Shown: positions 1 through 12,250, counted from the first letter of the stretch. The stretch is DNA of 40,412 nucleotides from Paenibacillus sp. JCM 18996 (GCA_001313085.1 BBFE01000038.1:1-40412); one strand, 5' to 3'. Program-made: numbers and translations. Notes: generated by a model not told the origin, from the sequence alone.

Positions 1-2210
1 TCCCGCGCGCGCTCTCCACCGCGCCGCGCTTACCGCCGCGCCTAAGCCGGCAAAGCCGCCGGCACGCGGCTTCATATCCACCATCTCAAAATCGATGGTA
101 TGCTCATCCATGTTCACGTTAGCCACGCGAACCTTGACTTCATCGCCCAAGCGGAACATTTTGGCCGTCCGTTCGCCGATCAGCGCATGCTGCGCTTCGT
201 GATAGTTATAATAATCGTCCGTCAAATCGCTCAGACGAATTAAGCCCTCCACGGTATTGTCAAGCTCCACAAAGATCCCAAAGCCGGTGACGCTGGAGAT
301 GATACCTTCAAACTCTTCGCCGATCTTGTCAAGCATATATTCGGCCTTTTTTAAGAGCTTCCGTCTCCCGCTCCGCGTCTACCGCAACCCGCTCCCTTTC
401 CGAAGACTGCCGCGCGATATCTTCCATACGGCCCGCGAGCTCTTCCTGCCTTTTATCGCTGAGCTGCCCGCCGCTCTTGAGCACTTCCCTGATCACCCTA
501 TGGATGACCAAATCGGGATAGCGCCGGATCGGCGATGTAAAGTGGGAGTAGAACTCCGCAGCAAGGCCAAAATGCCCCTGGCTCTGCGCGTCATATTTTG
601 CCTGCTTCATTGAGCGCAGCAGCACGGTAGAAATGACCGTCTCTTCCTTCGTGCCTTTGATATCCTCCAGAATCGTTTGCAGCGCCTTGGGATGAATTGC
701 CCCCCGTCCCTTTAACGCGTAGCCGAAGGTCGTGATAAACTCACCGAAATTCATCAGCTTCTCTGCGTCCGGGTCTTCGTGGATGCGGTACAGGAAAGGC
801 ACCTTCAGGTGGTAAAAAAATGCTCCGCCACCGTCTCATTCGCCGCCAGCATGAATTCCTCAATGATCATTTCGGCGATGGAACGCTCCCGTTTGACGAT
901 AGCCGTAGGTTTGCCGTCCTCGTCGACCAGGATCTTCGATTCCTGGAAATCAAAATCGATCGCCCCGCGCTTGATCCGCTTGCTGCGCAGCTTCAGCGCC
1001 AGCTCCTTCATCAAGCGGAAATCGTCGATCAGCGCGGCGTACCGCTCCATCAGCTCCGGCTCTTCTTCGTTCAAGATTTTGCGGACATTGTTGTAAGTCA
1101 TGCGTTCAGCCGTCTTGATCACGGAAGTAAAAAAAATATCATGCCGCACCAATTTGGCGTTCTCGTCAAACTCCATCTCGCACGACATGGTCAAGCGGTT
1201 CACTTTTGGATTCAAAGAACAAATCCCGTTGGACAGCCTGTGCGGCAGCATCGGGATGACACGGTCCACAAGATAAACGGAACAGCCGCGGTTATACGCT
1301 TCCCGGTCCAATGCGGAGCCTTCCTTCACATAAAAGCTTACATCGGCTATATGTACCCCGAGACGGTAGTTGCCGTTTTCAAGCCTCTCCACATTGACAG
1401 CGTCGTCGAGGTCTTTTGCGTCTTCTCCGTCAATGGTAACGATCCGTTTGCCTCTCAAATCGCGGCGGCCGGAGGCTTTTATTTCTTCCTCGGTGATTTC
1501 ATCCGGAACCTTTTCGGCCTCCTCCAGCACTTCCTCCGGGAACGATTCGGGCAGCTGATGCTTGCGGATAATGGACAGGATGTCGACTCCCGGATCATCC
1601 TTGTGCCCCAGAATCTCTACTACCTCGCCTTCTGCGGCCGCTTTGCCGTCAGGGTAGTGTACAATATTCACAACCACTTTCTGCCCGTCTACGGCGCCTC
1701 CGAACGAGTTTTTTAGGGACAAACAAGTCCCTCCCGATCCGTTTGTCATCCGGAATAACGAAGCCATAGCTTTCGTTGTTTTGGAACGTTCCCACGATCC
1801 GGGTAATCGCACGTTTAATGACCCGAACGATTTCCCCCTCAACCCTGCCTCCAGCCGGCTTCTGCTCGTGATGCGTACCAGCACCGTATCCCCGTTCATG
1901 GCGCTGCCCATGTCATTTGCGTTGATATACACGTCCGGATGCTCTTTATCGTCAGGCAGCAGGAAGCCGAAACCTTTGGAATGCGCCTGCAGCCTGCCGC
2001 GGAGCAAATTCATCCTTTCCGGCACACCGTAGCGTTCATTCCGGTTCCGTATGATTTGGCCGTCCTGCTCCAGCTCGTTTAAAAGCCGCAAAAAAACTGC
2101 TTAAACTCATCCGCGCCTTCGATCCCGAACTGCTTCTCCAGCTCCTGGTAAGTCATCGGCTTATAAGCGTCTTCCCGCATAAAATCTATAATTTCCTGCT
2201 CGGTCACCAT
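1..2210 (-). CDS. rnr: Ribonuclease R (3' end beyond window, frameshifted)
   Basis: RNase R is a processive 3'-5' exoribonuclease that degrades structured RNA and helps in trans-translation. Visible parts are an N-terminal winged-helix/cold-shock region, the RNB catalytic core (for example [11 protein letters not shown] and [12 protein letters not shown]) and a C-terminal S1 domain that runs off the left edge. The start at 2210 ([10 protein letters not shown]) follows GAGGGGTGATTGG. The reading frame breaks near 2090, 1850, 1715, 803 and 345. Joining the frames gives an uninterrupted family match, for example AEHF at one side of an overlong A/T run and [11 protein letters not shown] at the other. 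I take these breaks as sequencing indels. It lies downstream of secG, as in many Bacillales. Confidence 0.93.
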
Positions 2211-2516
2211 CCAATCACCCCTCTTATGTCCTTTTCTCTAGATATTGCCTCTTACGCTATAAAGTATTCGCCTTCCGCGCTTTCGCCGGTGAAATGAACA
2301 CAATCGATCCACTCCACTATATGTAAAAAAACCTTTCTCTCTCCCGTTCCCACGCGCCCAGTGCTGATTCGGTAAAGCGGTAACATTTTCGAATATCACA
2401 TTTCTTACCCTTGCGGACAGCCAAATAAACCGCGATCTTAACGTAAGCTTTCTTGGCTAACAAACTTTCATTTTTTTTAAATCCTTTAACCTGCTTAATT
2501 TTCCTTAACGTTAAAT
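2211..2516. other. Intergenic stretch between secG terminator and rnr
   Basis: About 300 bases with no recognised gene. It supplies the rnr ribosome site at its left end. On the minus strand an open stretch of roughly 50 codons ends at a stop at 2317-2319; it encodes a basic peptide, but it has no convincing start codon and a stop lies just after the only ATG with a plausible ribosome site. I see no clear promoter for rnr here. Confidence 0.4.
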
Positions 2517-2552
2517 AAAAAAAACAGCAGGAGTATTGTTCCCCCGCTGTTC
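2517..2552 (-). terminator. Rho-independent terminator after secG
   Basis: On the minus strand AACAGCGGGG pairs with CTCCTGCTGTT (with wobble pairs) and is followed by a run of T. It begins about 12 nt after the secG stop. Confidence 0.75.
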
Positions 2553-2564
2553 ATCGTTTATGTG

Positions 2565-2804
2565 TTAAGCTGATTTCACAAAATAAGCTACCAGAATAGC
2601 CACTATGAAAAACACAGCAGCCAACGCAATCGTCAAACGGCTCAAGAAAAGCTCGAAGCCTCTGGCCTGTTTCTTTCCGAACAGATGCTCAGCTCCTCCG
2701 GAAATGGCTCCTGTTAAACCCGCACTCTTCCCCGCTGAAGAAGAACCGCCAGAATGAGTCCGATTGATGCGATGATCAGTACAATTTTTTAGGGCAATTA
2801 CCAT
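2565..2804 (-). CDS. secG: Preprotein translocase subunit SecG (two compensating indels)
   Basis: SecG is the small membrane subunit of the SecYEG protein-export channel. The C-terminal part is typical: [20 protein letters not shown], then a second membrane helix ending [11 protein letters not shown]. The first helix is scrambled because the A run after codon 5 has one base too many and the GGGG run before KSAG has one too few; correcting both restores a normal hydrophobic segment ending LLQRGKSAGL. The length (79 aa) is normal. The start at 2804 follows TAGGAGGAAGTTAACTA. It has its own promoter and terminator upstream of rnr. Confidence 0.92.
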   Translation of the reverse strand: MVIALKNCTDHRINRTHSGGSSSAGKSAGLTGAISGGAEHLFGKKQARGFELFLSRLTIALAAVFFIVAILVAYFVKSA

Positions 2805-2840
2805 TAGTTAACTTCCTCCTACACAACAAGCAGTATTCAT

Positions 2841-2869
2841 ATTGTACCACAGAGGAAGGATAAATACAA
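2841..2869 (-). promoter_or_regulatory. Sigma-A promoter of secG
   Basis: On the minus strand TTGTAT (2864-2869) and TACAAT (2841-2846) are 17 nt apart, about 35 nt upstream of the secG start. Confidence 0.75.
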
Positions 2870-2883
2870 TAAATGGACTTCAC

Positions 2884-2925
2884 GCAGAAATCCCTCGTCC
2901 AATTTTTTGAAGGCGAGATTTCTGC
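2884..2925 (-). terminator. Stem-loop after the isomerase gene
   Basis: A 9-bp inverted repeat (GCAGAAATC / GATTTCTGC) lies 14 nt past the stop of the isomerase gene. On the minus strand no T run follows. On the plus strand a T7 run follows 7 nt later, but no plus-strand gene ends here. It may be a transcript-end structure instead of a classical terminator. Confidence 0.4.
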
Positions 2926-2938
2926 TTCCAGTCTTTTT

Positions 2939-3700
2939 TTAAGCGATGCCGATCGATTTCAGGTAATTGATGCTCATCTGTACACTTTCCAACGGAGGAC
3001 GTTTGCAGGCGTCCTGTTCGACGATGTAGTACTGCACGCCGGCCTCTTCAGCGATATCGAAAATAGCGGGATAATTGATGATCCCATGACCCACTTCGGC
3101 AAAGGATTTCTCTTCGTCGTCTGCCATATCTTTTACGTGGATCAACGGGCAGCGTCCCTTGTACTTAAGCAGGTACTCCTTCGGCTGTTCACCGGCTTTT
3201 TTTTGCACCCAGTAGAGGTCAAGCTCGGCTTTCATCAGGCCGGCGTCCACGCTGTCATACATTTTGTCCAGGATATATTGCCCGTCCACTTTGTCGAATT
3301 CAAAAGCATGGTTGTGGTAAGCAAAAGCGAGTCCGCTTCTCTTGCACTCTTCCCCTATGGCGCGGAAGGTTTCCATCAGATTGGAAAATTCCGTTTCATC
3401 TTTGAGCAAATTTCCGTCAAGCCATGGACATACGATGTATTGGGCCCCTATCGTCAAGCTGTACTCGATCTGCTGGTGCAGCTCGTCCTTTAATAAATGG
3501 TAACCCACGTGGCTGGAAACCGTCTTCAGTCCAAGCTCGTCCAGCGCCTTCTTCATCGCAACCGCCGGAATGTCCCCGTAGCCCGCGAATTCCACCGCTG
3601 TGTAGCCCATCTCGGCCACCTGGCGCAGCGTTCCCAGAAAATCATCCTTTGTTTCATTGCGCAGTGTATACAGCTGAAGCCCAACCGGAATTTTCGACAT
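2939..3700 (-). CDS. Sugar phosphate isomerase/epimerase (AP-endonuclease-2 TIM barrel)
   Basis: A 253-aa soluble protein of the xylose-isomerase-like TIM barrel superfamily, which acts on sugars or inositols with a divalent metal. Family features are GLQLYTLRNE at the N-terminus, AVEFAGYGDI, YHNHAFEF, AELDLYWVQKKAG, HVKDM, GHGIINYP and the final VEQDAC, which place the usual Glu/His/Asp metal ligands. The frame is intact. The start at 3700 follows GGGAGGGTTTACTC. It has its own promoter and stands alone between secG and the eno-proximal protease gene. The substrate cannot be read from the sequence. Confidence 0.88.
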   Translation of the reverse strand: MSKIPVGLQLYTLRNETKDDFLGTLRQVAEMGYTAVEFAGYGDIPAVAMKKALDELGLKTVSSHVGYHLLKDELHQQIEYSLTIGAQYIVCPWLDGNLLKDETEFSNLMETFRAIGEECKRSGLAFAYHNHAFEFDKVDGQYILDKMYDSVDAGLMKAELDLYWVQKKAGEQPKEYLLKYKGRCPLIHVKDMADDEEKSFAEVGHGIINYPAIFDIAEEAGVQYYIVEQDACKRPPLESVQMSINYLKSIGIA

Positions 3701-3750
3701 GAGTAAACCCTCCCGTTTTATCGTGTTATAGCTTATATGTAAGCCCTCTC

Positions 3751-3781
3751 AGTATAACTTAAAACGATGGAAGTCTGTCAA
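3751..3781 (-). promoter_or_regulatory. Candidate promoter of the isomerase gene
   Basis: On the minus strand a consensus TTGACA (3776-3781) precedes TATACT (3751-3756) by 19 nt, a little longer than the optimum. A small palindrome (GCTTATATGTAAGC, 3731-3744) lies between it and the ribosome site. Confidence 0.55.
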
Positions 3782-3884
3782 TATATGGTTATGGCTATTT
3801 TCTTATGCGTTTTGGGGATTCACGCAAAATATCCGGCTTCTGCCTCGAGGTTTGTTCAGGCGCCGGGATGGAACTCGCGCTGCT

Positions 3885-4569
3885 TCATTCTTCTCGCTTT
3901 TCTCCGTCCCGAAAACGACTGCACGGAAGCTTGGCGCACCATAGGGCAAATATAGTAAAGCCTGCCGCCCATACGATTGAGGGTATGCCTGAAGCCTGTG
4001 CGAGATTCGTTGCGTCCCCCGCTTTCCCCGGGTCCTGATAGGCATAAACCACCAGAGACACCGGGCCGAACACCGACTCTTCCAAGGTCAAAAAACGCCA
4101 GCAGCAGGTAATAAAGGTTTAGGATGGTATTACCTAAAAAAGCGAGCATTACCAGATTCAGAAGAATAAATCCTCCGACCCATACCATTCCGAATCCGTT
4201 CCTCACAAAAAAGCGCCAAAGCAACGACGGCTATGAGGGTAGTGATCTGCAGCGCTGATTTCTGCCGGTCAGCCGCATACATTTTAAAAAAAAGAAACAA
4301 GGTGAAAAGAGAGGCTGACACGTATCCCGCCAAAGCAATGTATAAGCGACCACGATCGCTCAACCGCTGAGTAAGTGACTCCGCTGTGATTGGAAAACAA
4401 TTGAATGTACATCACCTGGCCCGAAGTCGCGAGTGTGACCGCCGCATGGCCGAATTCATGGACCAACGTATCCAGATTGCGAAAAAAAAGAAGAGAAGGA
4501 CTCAAAGGAATGAGTCAAAAAAAAGGCCGAAGCGATTAACCAAAGAATCGTCTTTACCCAGCTGCTCAT
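3885..4569 (-). CDS. M50-family (M50B-like) membrane metallopeptidase, frameshifted
   Basis: Joined across about four indels, this encodes a protein of about 228 aa with several hydrophobic segments and a zinc-binding HExxH motif (LVHEFGHA) near residue 40, the pattern of M50B-like intramembrane metallopeptidases. Later segments read LYIALAGYVSASLFTLFLFF, FGMVWVGGFILLNLVMLAFL and VWAAGFTIFALW. The start at 4569 (MSSWVKTILWLIASA) follows AGAGGGG. It lies 45 nt after eno with no terminator visible between them, so it may be co-transcribed with the glycolytic operon. Its substrate is unknown. Breaks fall at overlong A/T runs near 4485-4520, 4370, 4210 and 4090. Confidence 0.72.
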
Positions 4570-4605
4570 ACTTTAAACCCCTCTCTACGCGAGTAAAAGT
4601 TTCTA

Positions 4606-5959
<1,354 letters not shown>

Positions 5960-7506
5960 CTACTTCGAAATCAAACTCGTGCCCGTCATTTCCGCCGGCT
6001 TGGACACTCCGAGAATATCGAGCATCGTAGGAGCGATGTCAGCCAGAATGCCGCCTTCGCGCAGCTGCACATTGTCCATGGTGACGATAAACGGAACCGG
6101 GTTCGTCGTATGGGCCGTCATCGGGCGGTCAAGCTCATCGCGGACGATATCTGCGTTGCCGTGGTCCGCCGTAATGCAGACGACTCCGCCTATGGCGAGG
6201 ATCGCTTCCACGACTTTGCCCAGGCATTCGTCTGTCGCTTCGACAGCGCGGATAGTCGGCTCGAGAAGGCCAGAGTGGCCCACCATGTCGGGATTGGCAA
6301 AGTTCAGGATGATGACGTCGTGCTTGTCGGCTTCCACTTCTTTCACAACCGCGTCGGCTAGCTCGTAAGCGCTCATCTCCGGTTTCAGGTCGTATGTAGC
6401 GACTTTCGGAGAATTGATCAGCAGACGGGTTTCTCCCGGCAGCTCCACATCGCGTCCGCCGCTGAAGAAAAACGTCACGTGCGGATATTTCTCGGTTTCC
6501 GCCGTACGCAGCTGCTTCAAGCCGTTCTGCGCCAGCACTTCGCCCAAGGTGTTATCTAGGTTTTTTTCGGCGCGTAGGCGACAAATCCTCCTACCGTCTC
6601 GCTGAAAAGCGTCAAACAGACAAAATGAAGATTTTTTCGGACATTTCGGCCCGCGGTCGAAGCCGTGGAAGTCTTCGTTGGTGAACACCTGGGAAAGCTG
6701 GATCGCCCGATCCGGACGGAAGTTCATGAACACCACAGCGTCGCCGGTTTCTACCAGCCCGACCGGATCACCATCTTCTTTAACGATAACTGTCGGCATA
6801 ACGAATTCGTCAAAAAAACAGATTTCTCGTACGATTCGGTGATCGCCGTCATCGGGTTAAAGTACTTGGGCCCTTCACCGTATACCATGGCCCGGTAAGA
6901 CTTCTCTGTCCGCTCCCAGCGTTTATCACGGTCCATCGCGTAGTAGCGGCCCTGGATGGTGGCGATTTTGCCTATTCCGACCTCTTGTATCTTGTCCAAA
7001 AGCTGCTGCATATAGATCTTGGCGCTGTCCGGAGCGACGTCACGCCCGTCCAGGAAGCCGTGGATGTACACTTCTTCAAACTGCTCCTTCTTGCACAAAT
7101 CAAGCATCGCGAACACGTGCCTGATATGGCTGTGCACTCCGCCGTCGGATAAGAGCGCGTAGATGTGCAGCTTTTTTTCCGTTCTCCTTGGCGTAACGGA
7201 CAGCTCCAGCAGCGTGCTGTTTTGGAAAAAAAACTCGCCTTCCCGGATATCCTTGGAGATTTTGGTCAAGTCCTGGTAAACGATACGTCCCGCTCCAATA
7301 TTCAAGTGTCCTACCTCGGAATTTCCCATTTGCCCTTCGGGCAGTCCCACAGCTTCGCCGCAGGCGGTAAGCGTAGTGTGAGGATAGGTGCTCCAATAGC
7401 GGTCATAATTCGGCTTGTTCGCCTGTGCTACCGCATTGCCCTGAACATCGCCGCGCAGTCCGAAGCCGTCCAGGATAATTAAAGCGGTCGGTTTGGTTCT
7501 GGCCAT
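5960..7506 (-). CDS. gpmI: 2,3-bisphosphoglycerate-independent phosphoglycerate mutase (frameshifted)
   Basis: Interconverts 3- and 2-phosphoglycerate using two Mn ions and a phosphoserine. The N-terminal LIILDGFG metal site and the catalytic serine in [13 protein letters not shown] are present. Later come [35 protein letters not shown] and [13 protein letters not shown]. About four indels (near 7180, 6815, 6635 and 6560) break it; the corrected length is about 514 aa, which is normal. The start at 7506 directly abuts the tpiA stop (TAAATG), which suggests translational coupling. Confidence 0.95.
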
Positions 7507-8256
7507 TTACTTCGCCCCCTGGACGAGTGCAATGTAAGAAGCCGGCTCAAGGCTCGCTCCCCCTACCAGCCCCGTCGATTTCACTTTGCCGCATATATTC
7601 GCTGACATTGGCCGGCTTCACGCTGCCGCCGTATTGGATACGAACCGCATCCGCTGTCGCCTGGCCGAACTGGCCGGCAATGACTTCACGGATATAACCG
7701 ATCACTTCGCCCGCATCCTCGGCCGTAGAGGATTTGCCCGTTCCGATGGCCAGATCGGCTCGTAAGCGATAACCGACTGCGCCGCTTGCTCCTTGCTCAA
7801 TCCTTGCAGAGCGCCCTCAGTTTGCACTTTGCATACCGCTTTCGTTTGTCCCGCTTCTCTTTCCTCAAGCTTTTCACCCACGCAAACGATCGGCGTCAAG
7901 CCGTGTTTGAAAGCGGCATGGGTTTTCTTGTTGACGATCTCATCCGTTTCCGCAAAATAAGCGCGTCTTTCGGAGTGTCCGATGATGACATAATGCACGC
8001 CAAGCTCCTTGAGCATCACTCCGCTGACCTCGCCGGTGTAAGCCCCGCTGTCTTCAAAGTGGAGATTTTGAGCGCCGACCTTGATTTGAGTGCCTTGGAA
8101 AGCTTCAACCAGAGCCGGAAGGCTTGTAAAAGGGGCGCAGATGACCGATTCAACACCTTCCACTTCGGCTTTTCCTTTCACTTCCTCAGCGAAGGACACA
8201 GCTTCTTTAACGGTCTTAAACATTTTCCAGTTACCCGCAATAATGGGTTTTCTCAC
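7507..8256 (-). CDS. tpiA: Triosephosphate isomerase (frameshifted)
   Basis: Interconverts dihydroxyacetone phosphate and glyceraldehyde 3-phosphate. Active-site residues are Lys in GNWKMF, His in VIIGHSERR and Glu in AYEPIW. After EPIW the frame is lost because a G is missing (TGGCC for TGGGCC), and a second G is missing near 7567. Corrected, the tail reads [16 protein letters not shown] and ends at 7507 with about 249 aa. The start is GTG at 8256, about 11 nt after AAAGGAG; no in-frame ATG competes. Confidence 0.94.
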
Positions 8257-8276
8257 AGCGCATCAAACTCCTTTGA

Positions 8277-9457
8277 TTACTTATCGTTAAGAGCTACCAC
8301 TCCTGGCAATGCTTTCCCTTCCATAAACTCGAGGGAAGCGCCACCGCCAGTGGAAATATGGTCCATTTTATCGCCCATATGGAACTTTTCTACCGCAGCA
8401 GCCGAGTCTCCGCCGCCAATTACGGTATACGCCGCAGTATTCGCGCAAGCTTCCGCAACGGCACGTGTACCGTGAGAGAATGGTTCCATTTCGAAGACGC
8501 CCATCGGCCCGTTCCAAACCACAAGCCTGGAATCCGCAATCACCTTCGCGTATTTCTCGCGTGTTTTGGGTCCGATGTCCACGCCTTCCCAGTCGGCCGG
8601 AATTTCGTTGATTGCGACGATTCTGGTGTTCGCATTGGGGCTGAAATCATCGGCAACGACGATATCTTCAGGAAGCAGGAAGTTTACGCCTTTGTCCTGA
8701 GCTTTCTTGATAAAGCCAGCGCAAGGTCCAGCTTCTCGTTGTCGACAAGGGATTTGCCGATTTCGAGGCCTTGAGCTTTCAGGAACGTGTACGACAGACC
8801 GCCGCCGATAATAATGTTATCCGCAAGGTTGAGCAGATTGTTAATAACGTCAATCTTATCCTTCACTTTTGCTCCGCCGACGATCGCCGTAAACGGACGG
8901 TCCGGGCTCCTTAACGCTTTGCCCAGGACATCGAGCTCCTTTTCCATCAGCAGGCCGGACACGGCAGGAAGATGGTGAGCGATCCCTTCAGTCGAAGCGT
9001 GTGCACGGTGAGCCGCTCCAAACGCGTCGTTCACGTAGACATCCGCCAGCTGCGCAAAAGCCTTCGCCAGCTCCGGATCGTTCTTCTCTTCTCCGGGGTA
9101 GAAGCGCACATTCTCAAGCAGCAGCACATCGCCGTTCTTCATGCCTTCAATTTTCGCTTGCACAGCCTCGCCGACAGCCTCATCCGCCTTCGCTACTTCC
9201 TTGCCGAGCAGCTCGGACAATCGGACTGCAGCCGGAGTCAGCCTGAGCTCCTCCACAACTTGTCCCTTCGGACGACCCAAGTGGCTCGCAAGAATGACCT
9301 TTGCGCCTTTATCCACCAGAAAACGGATAGTGGGAAGCGTTTCACGGATTCTGGTATCGTCAGTAATCGAACCATTCTCTAACGGAACGTTAAAATCTAC
9401 ACGGACAAACACTCTTTTGCCGGATACATCGATATCGCGGATACTTTTCTTGTTCAT
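8277..9457 (-). CDS. pgk: Phosphoglycerate kinase (one frameshift)
   Basis: Transfers phosphate from 1,3-bisphosphoglycerate to ADP. The signature [16 protein letters not shown] lies near the N-terminus. [22 protein letters not shown] and [10 protein letters not shown] are followed by the C-terminal nucleotide part [13 protein letters not shown] and [12 protein letters not shown] one-base loss near 8705 splits the frame between LDLAL and FIKKAQDKG. The ATG at 9457 is preferred over an upstream TTG at 9463 because AGGGAGG lies 8 nt before it. Corrected length is about 393 aa. Confidence 0.96.
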
Positions 9458-9514
9458 GCCCAAAGCCTCCCTGAACTCTTCTACTTTTCTCTGAAAAGCA
9501 TAAAAGCAACGGGT

Positions 9515-9540
9515 AAAGAGGAGAAGCCTCTCTCCTCTTT
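9515..9540. repeat. Inverted repeat between gap and pgk
   Basis: AAAGAGGAG and CTCCTCTTT form a perfect 9-bp stem with an 8-nt loop in the gap-pgk spacer. No T run follows. It may be an mRNA-stability or processing structure that lets gap be expressed above the downstream genes, or a weak attenuator. This is inference. Confidence 0.5.
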
Positions 9541-9614
9541 ATGATCGCTGCCTTCGCTTTAACGGCTCGACGCGGAGCAGGAAAAGCTGCCGGACGCTGC
9601 GCCTGCCAAGTGAA

Positions 9615-10634
<1,020 letters not shown>

Positions 10635-10660
10635 CTAAGAAATCTATTTATTTTATATAC

Positions 10661-11709
10661 TCAAGACGAGCTTGATAGCCCGTCATGATTAACCCTGCGA
10701 ACCACTTCCAAGGCTGCGGCTTCGTCGGTGATCAGCACATCTTCATGCCCTGTCAAAAGCACGGAAGCGATCGCTTCCCCTTTGCTTTTTCCGCCGGCGA
10801 CGCTATCACAAGATCCTTGCTTGAAATATCCTCGAGCCTCATGCCAACCGTGGGCATCTTATGTATGACCTGCCCCTCCCGGTCGAAATAGTAACCAAAC
10901 GCTTCCGCATGGGCTCCTTCTTCTATAAGGCTTTCAATCGTAGCCTGGTCGACCTTCCTTCTTCTGGCCATGACCATAGCATCTCCGATTCCGTGGACGA
11001 CGATGCGCGCGGCCCTGATCACTTCAATCACTTCGAAAATCGTAGGGTCGCCGATGAGAGATTGATAAGCTTCTTCCCCGAGATGGTCAGGCACGTGCAG
11101 CAGCCGATACTTGGCTCCGGTCCTCTTCGCCATGGTCGAGGCGATCGTGTTGGCCTGGAACTCCAGGCTTTCTCCAAGGCCCCCCCTCGCAGGCACGAAC
11201 CAGGTGCCTTTCATGGAAGTCGAAGAAGTCATATGCTCCGCTACCTGGGCCATTGTTGAACCGCCGGTGACGGCAATCACTTCATCCTGCCCATATACTT
11301 TCGCAGCACCGCTGCGCCGGCTCTGCCCAGCTCTTTCTTGACGTACGGAGAACCGTCGGAGTCCCCCGGGACAATTACCACCTCAGTGAGTCCGAAAGAG
11401 GTGCGGATCAGCTGTTCGAGCTCCTTTAGCCAAACAGGTCCTTGATCATCGGCTCCATCCGGCTAAGGAGCGTTCTGCCCGTATCACTGACTCTCATGCC
11501 GGAGGGCTCAACCTCTAACAGACCGTTTTGCTTTAAAAAAACTCGGTCTCGCTCCTGGCTACCCTTTCCGTCAGGTCCAAAGATACGGCCAGCGTCCTTC
11601 GGCCCACCACTCCGGAGAGCAGAATATGATGCAGGATCGTATAGCGTTTCTTGAGGACATCCATCAGATCCGGCACGAGCTGGAGCTGAATGTCCAATAA
11701 TTCTCTCAT
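10661..11709 (-). CDS. cggR: Central glycolytic genes regulator CggR (SorC family, frameshifted)
   Basis: In B. subtilis CggR represses the gap-eno operon and is released by fructose-1,6-bisphosphate. Here the N-terminal helix-turn-helix region reads KRYTILHHILLSGVVGRRTL, followed by the C-terminal SorC sugar-phosphate-binding domain with AVTGGSTMAQVAEHM, FVPARGGLGESLE and VVHGIGDAMVMARRR. At least three indels (near 11540, 11425-11290 and 10775) interrupt it. Corrected length is about 348 aa, ending VVRRVNHDGL. The start at 11709 follows AGAGGTGGATC. It heads the operon downstream of a matching operator, which supports autoregulation. Confidence 0.93.
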
Positions 11710-11730
11710 GATCCACCTCTGCCGCCTCGG

Positions 11731-11766
11731 GTCACATAATGTCCCGCCTGCACATTTTAAGTCCCA
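11731..11766 (-). promoter_or_regulatory. CggR operator (tandem direct repeat)
   Basis: Read on the minus strand the site is GGGAC N6 TGTG N4 CGGGAC N6 TGAC. This fits the known B. subtilis CggR operator layout (CGGGAC N6 TGTC N4 CGGGAC N6 TGTC) in repeat unit, spacing and position between promoter and cggR. Confidence 0.85.
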
Positions 11767-11851
11767 CACGGGCAAAAAAATAAAGTCCGTTCACGTAATA
11801 TACTACGCTGGAGACATGAAAAGTGATAATGGGATTGTGCCGTACGGCTCC

Positions 11852-11880
11852 ATATTACAACTTTCGTTCAGCCGGGTCAA
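11852..11880 (-). promoter_or_regulatory. Sigma-A promoter of the cggR-gap-pgk-tpiA-gpmI-eno operon
   Basis: On the minus strand TTGACC (11875-11880) and TAATAT (11852-11857) are separated by exactly 17 nt. The CggR operator lies about 90 nt downstream, so repression would act by blocking elongation or early transcription, as in B. subtilis. The 11710-12090 stretch otherwise holds no supported gene. Confidence 0.78.
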
Positions 11881-12041
11881 GAAGGCGACCGCGGAGACGC
11901 GATCTATCGTTCTTCCATCGATTGCGATTTCTGAACTGACTATATTATACCCAATTGTGACGATGAATGCAAAAAACCGTCTAAAAAAATTTACGAAGTC
12001 TGACATAAATTCATAGGAATTAATTGACTGCCTCCATACGC

Positions 12042-12070
12042 TTGCATTTTAAACATGTTTATCATATAAT
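12042..12070 (+). promoter_or_regulatory. Sigma-A promoter of tRNA-Arg
   Basis: TTGCAT (12042-12047) and a perfect TATAAT (12065-12070) are 17 nt apart, 20 nt upstream of the tRNA. Confidence 0.8.
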
Positions 12071-12090
12071 AAGTTTCACTTGCTTGTAGT

Positions 12091-12165
12091 GCGCTCGTGG
12101 TCCAATGGATATGACGTAGGCCTCCGGAGCCTGAGATCGAGGTTCGATTCCTCGCGAGCGCGCCA
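12091..12165 (+). tRNA. tRNA-Arg (anticodon CCG)
   Basis: The acceptor stem GCGCTCG pairs with CGAGCGC. The anticodon loop is CTCCGGA with anticodon CCG. The T arm is CGAGG-TTCGATT-CCTCG. Discriminator G and CCA are encoded. It is a lone tRNA gene between the cggR and clpP control regions. Confidence 0.93.
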
Positions 12166-12210
12166 CTTACCTAACTGACAGTTGAGAGACTGGTTTTTTT
12201 TACGACATGG

Positions 12211-12227
12211 TTTGACCTTTATTGACC
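12211..12227 (+). promoter_or_regulatory. CtsR-type operator upstream of clpP
   Basis: TTTGACC TTT ATTGACC, on the other strand GGTCAAT AAA GGTCAAA, is the heptad-3-heptad direct repeat bound by the heat-shock repressor CtsR in Bacillota. The second heptad contains the -35 of the clpP promoter, so binding would exclude RNA polymerase. Confidence 0.82.
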
Positions 12228-12250
12228 TTTGCTGCGATTTCGGTTATGAT
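12222..12250 (+). promoter_or_regulatory. Sigma-A promoter of clpP
   Basis: TTGACC (12222-12227) and TATGAT (12245-12250) are 17 nt apart. The transcript would carry a leader of about 125 nt that contains the structured repeat at 12307-12376. Confidence 0.8.

Noticed and set aside
820..1716. Long plus-strand open frame of 298 codons antisense to rnr
   Set aside because: It lies wholly opposite a conserved rnr region, has no family resemblance and no ribosome site. Similar antisense frames opposite hisA (25140-25850), hisD (27428-28105), eno (4618-5175) and tpiA (7786-8475) are rejected for the same reason.
2317..2463. Possible small basic protein upstream of rnr
   Set aside because: There is no in-frame start with a ribosome site, and a stop follows the only suitable ATG. 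It could return if an indel is corrected, but present support is too weak.
7575..7600. Third copy of the CTTTGCG leader motif
   Set aside because: The similarity (CACTTTGCCGCATATAT) is inside tpiA and codes for a conserved peptide (EYMRQSEID). No stem partner is nearby.
11803..12006. Minus-strand 67-codon open frame upstream of cggR
   Set aside because: It has no ribosome site, spans the cggR promoter, and shows no recognisable family.
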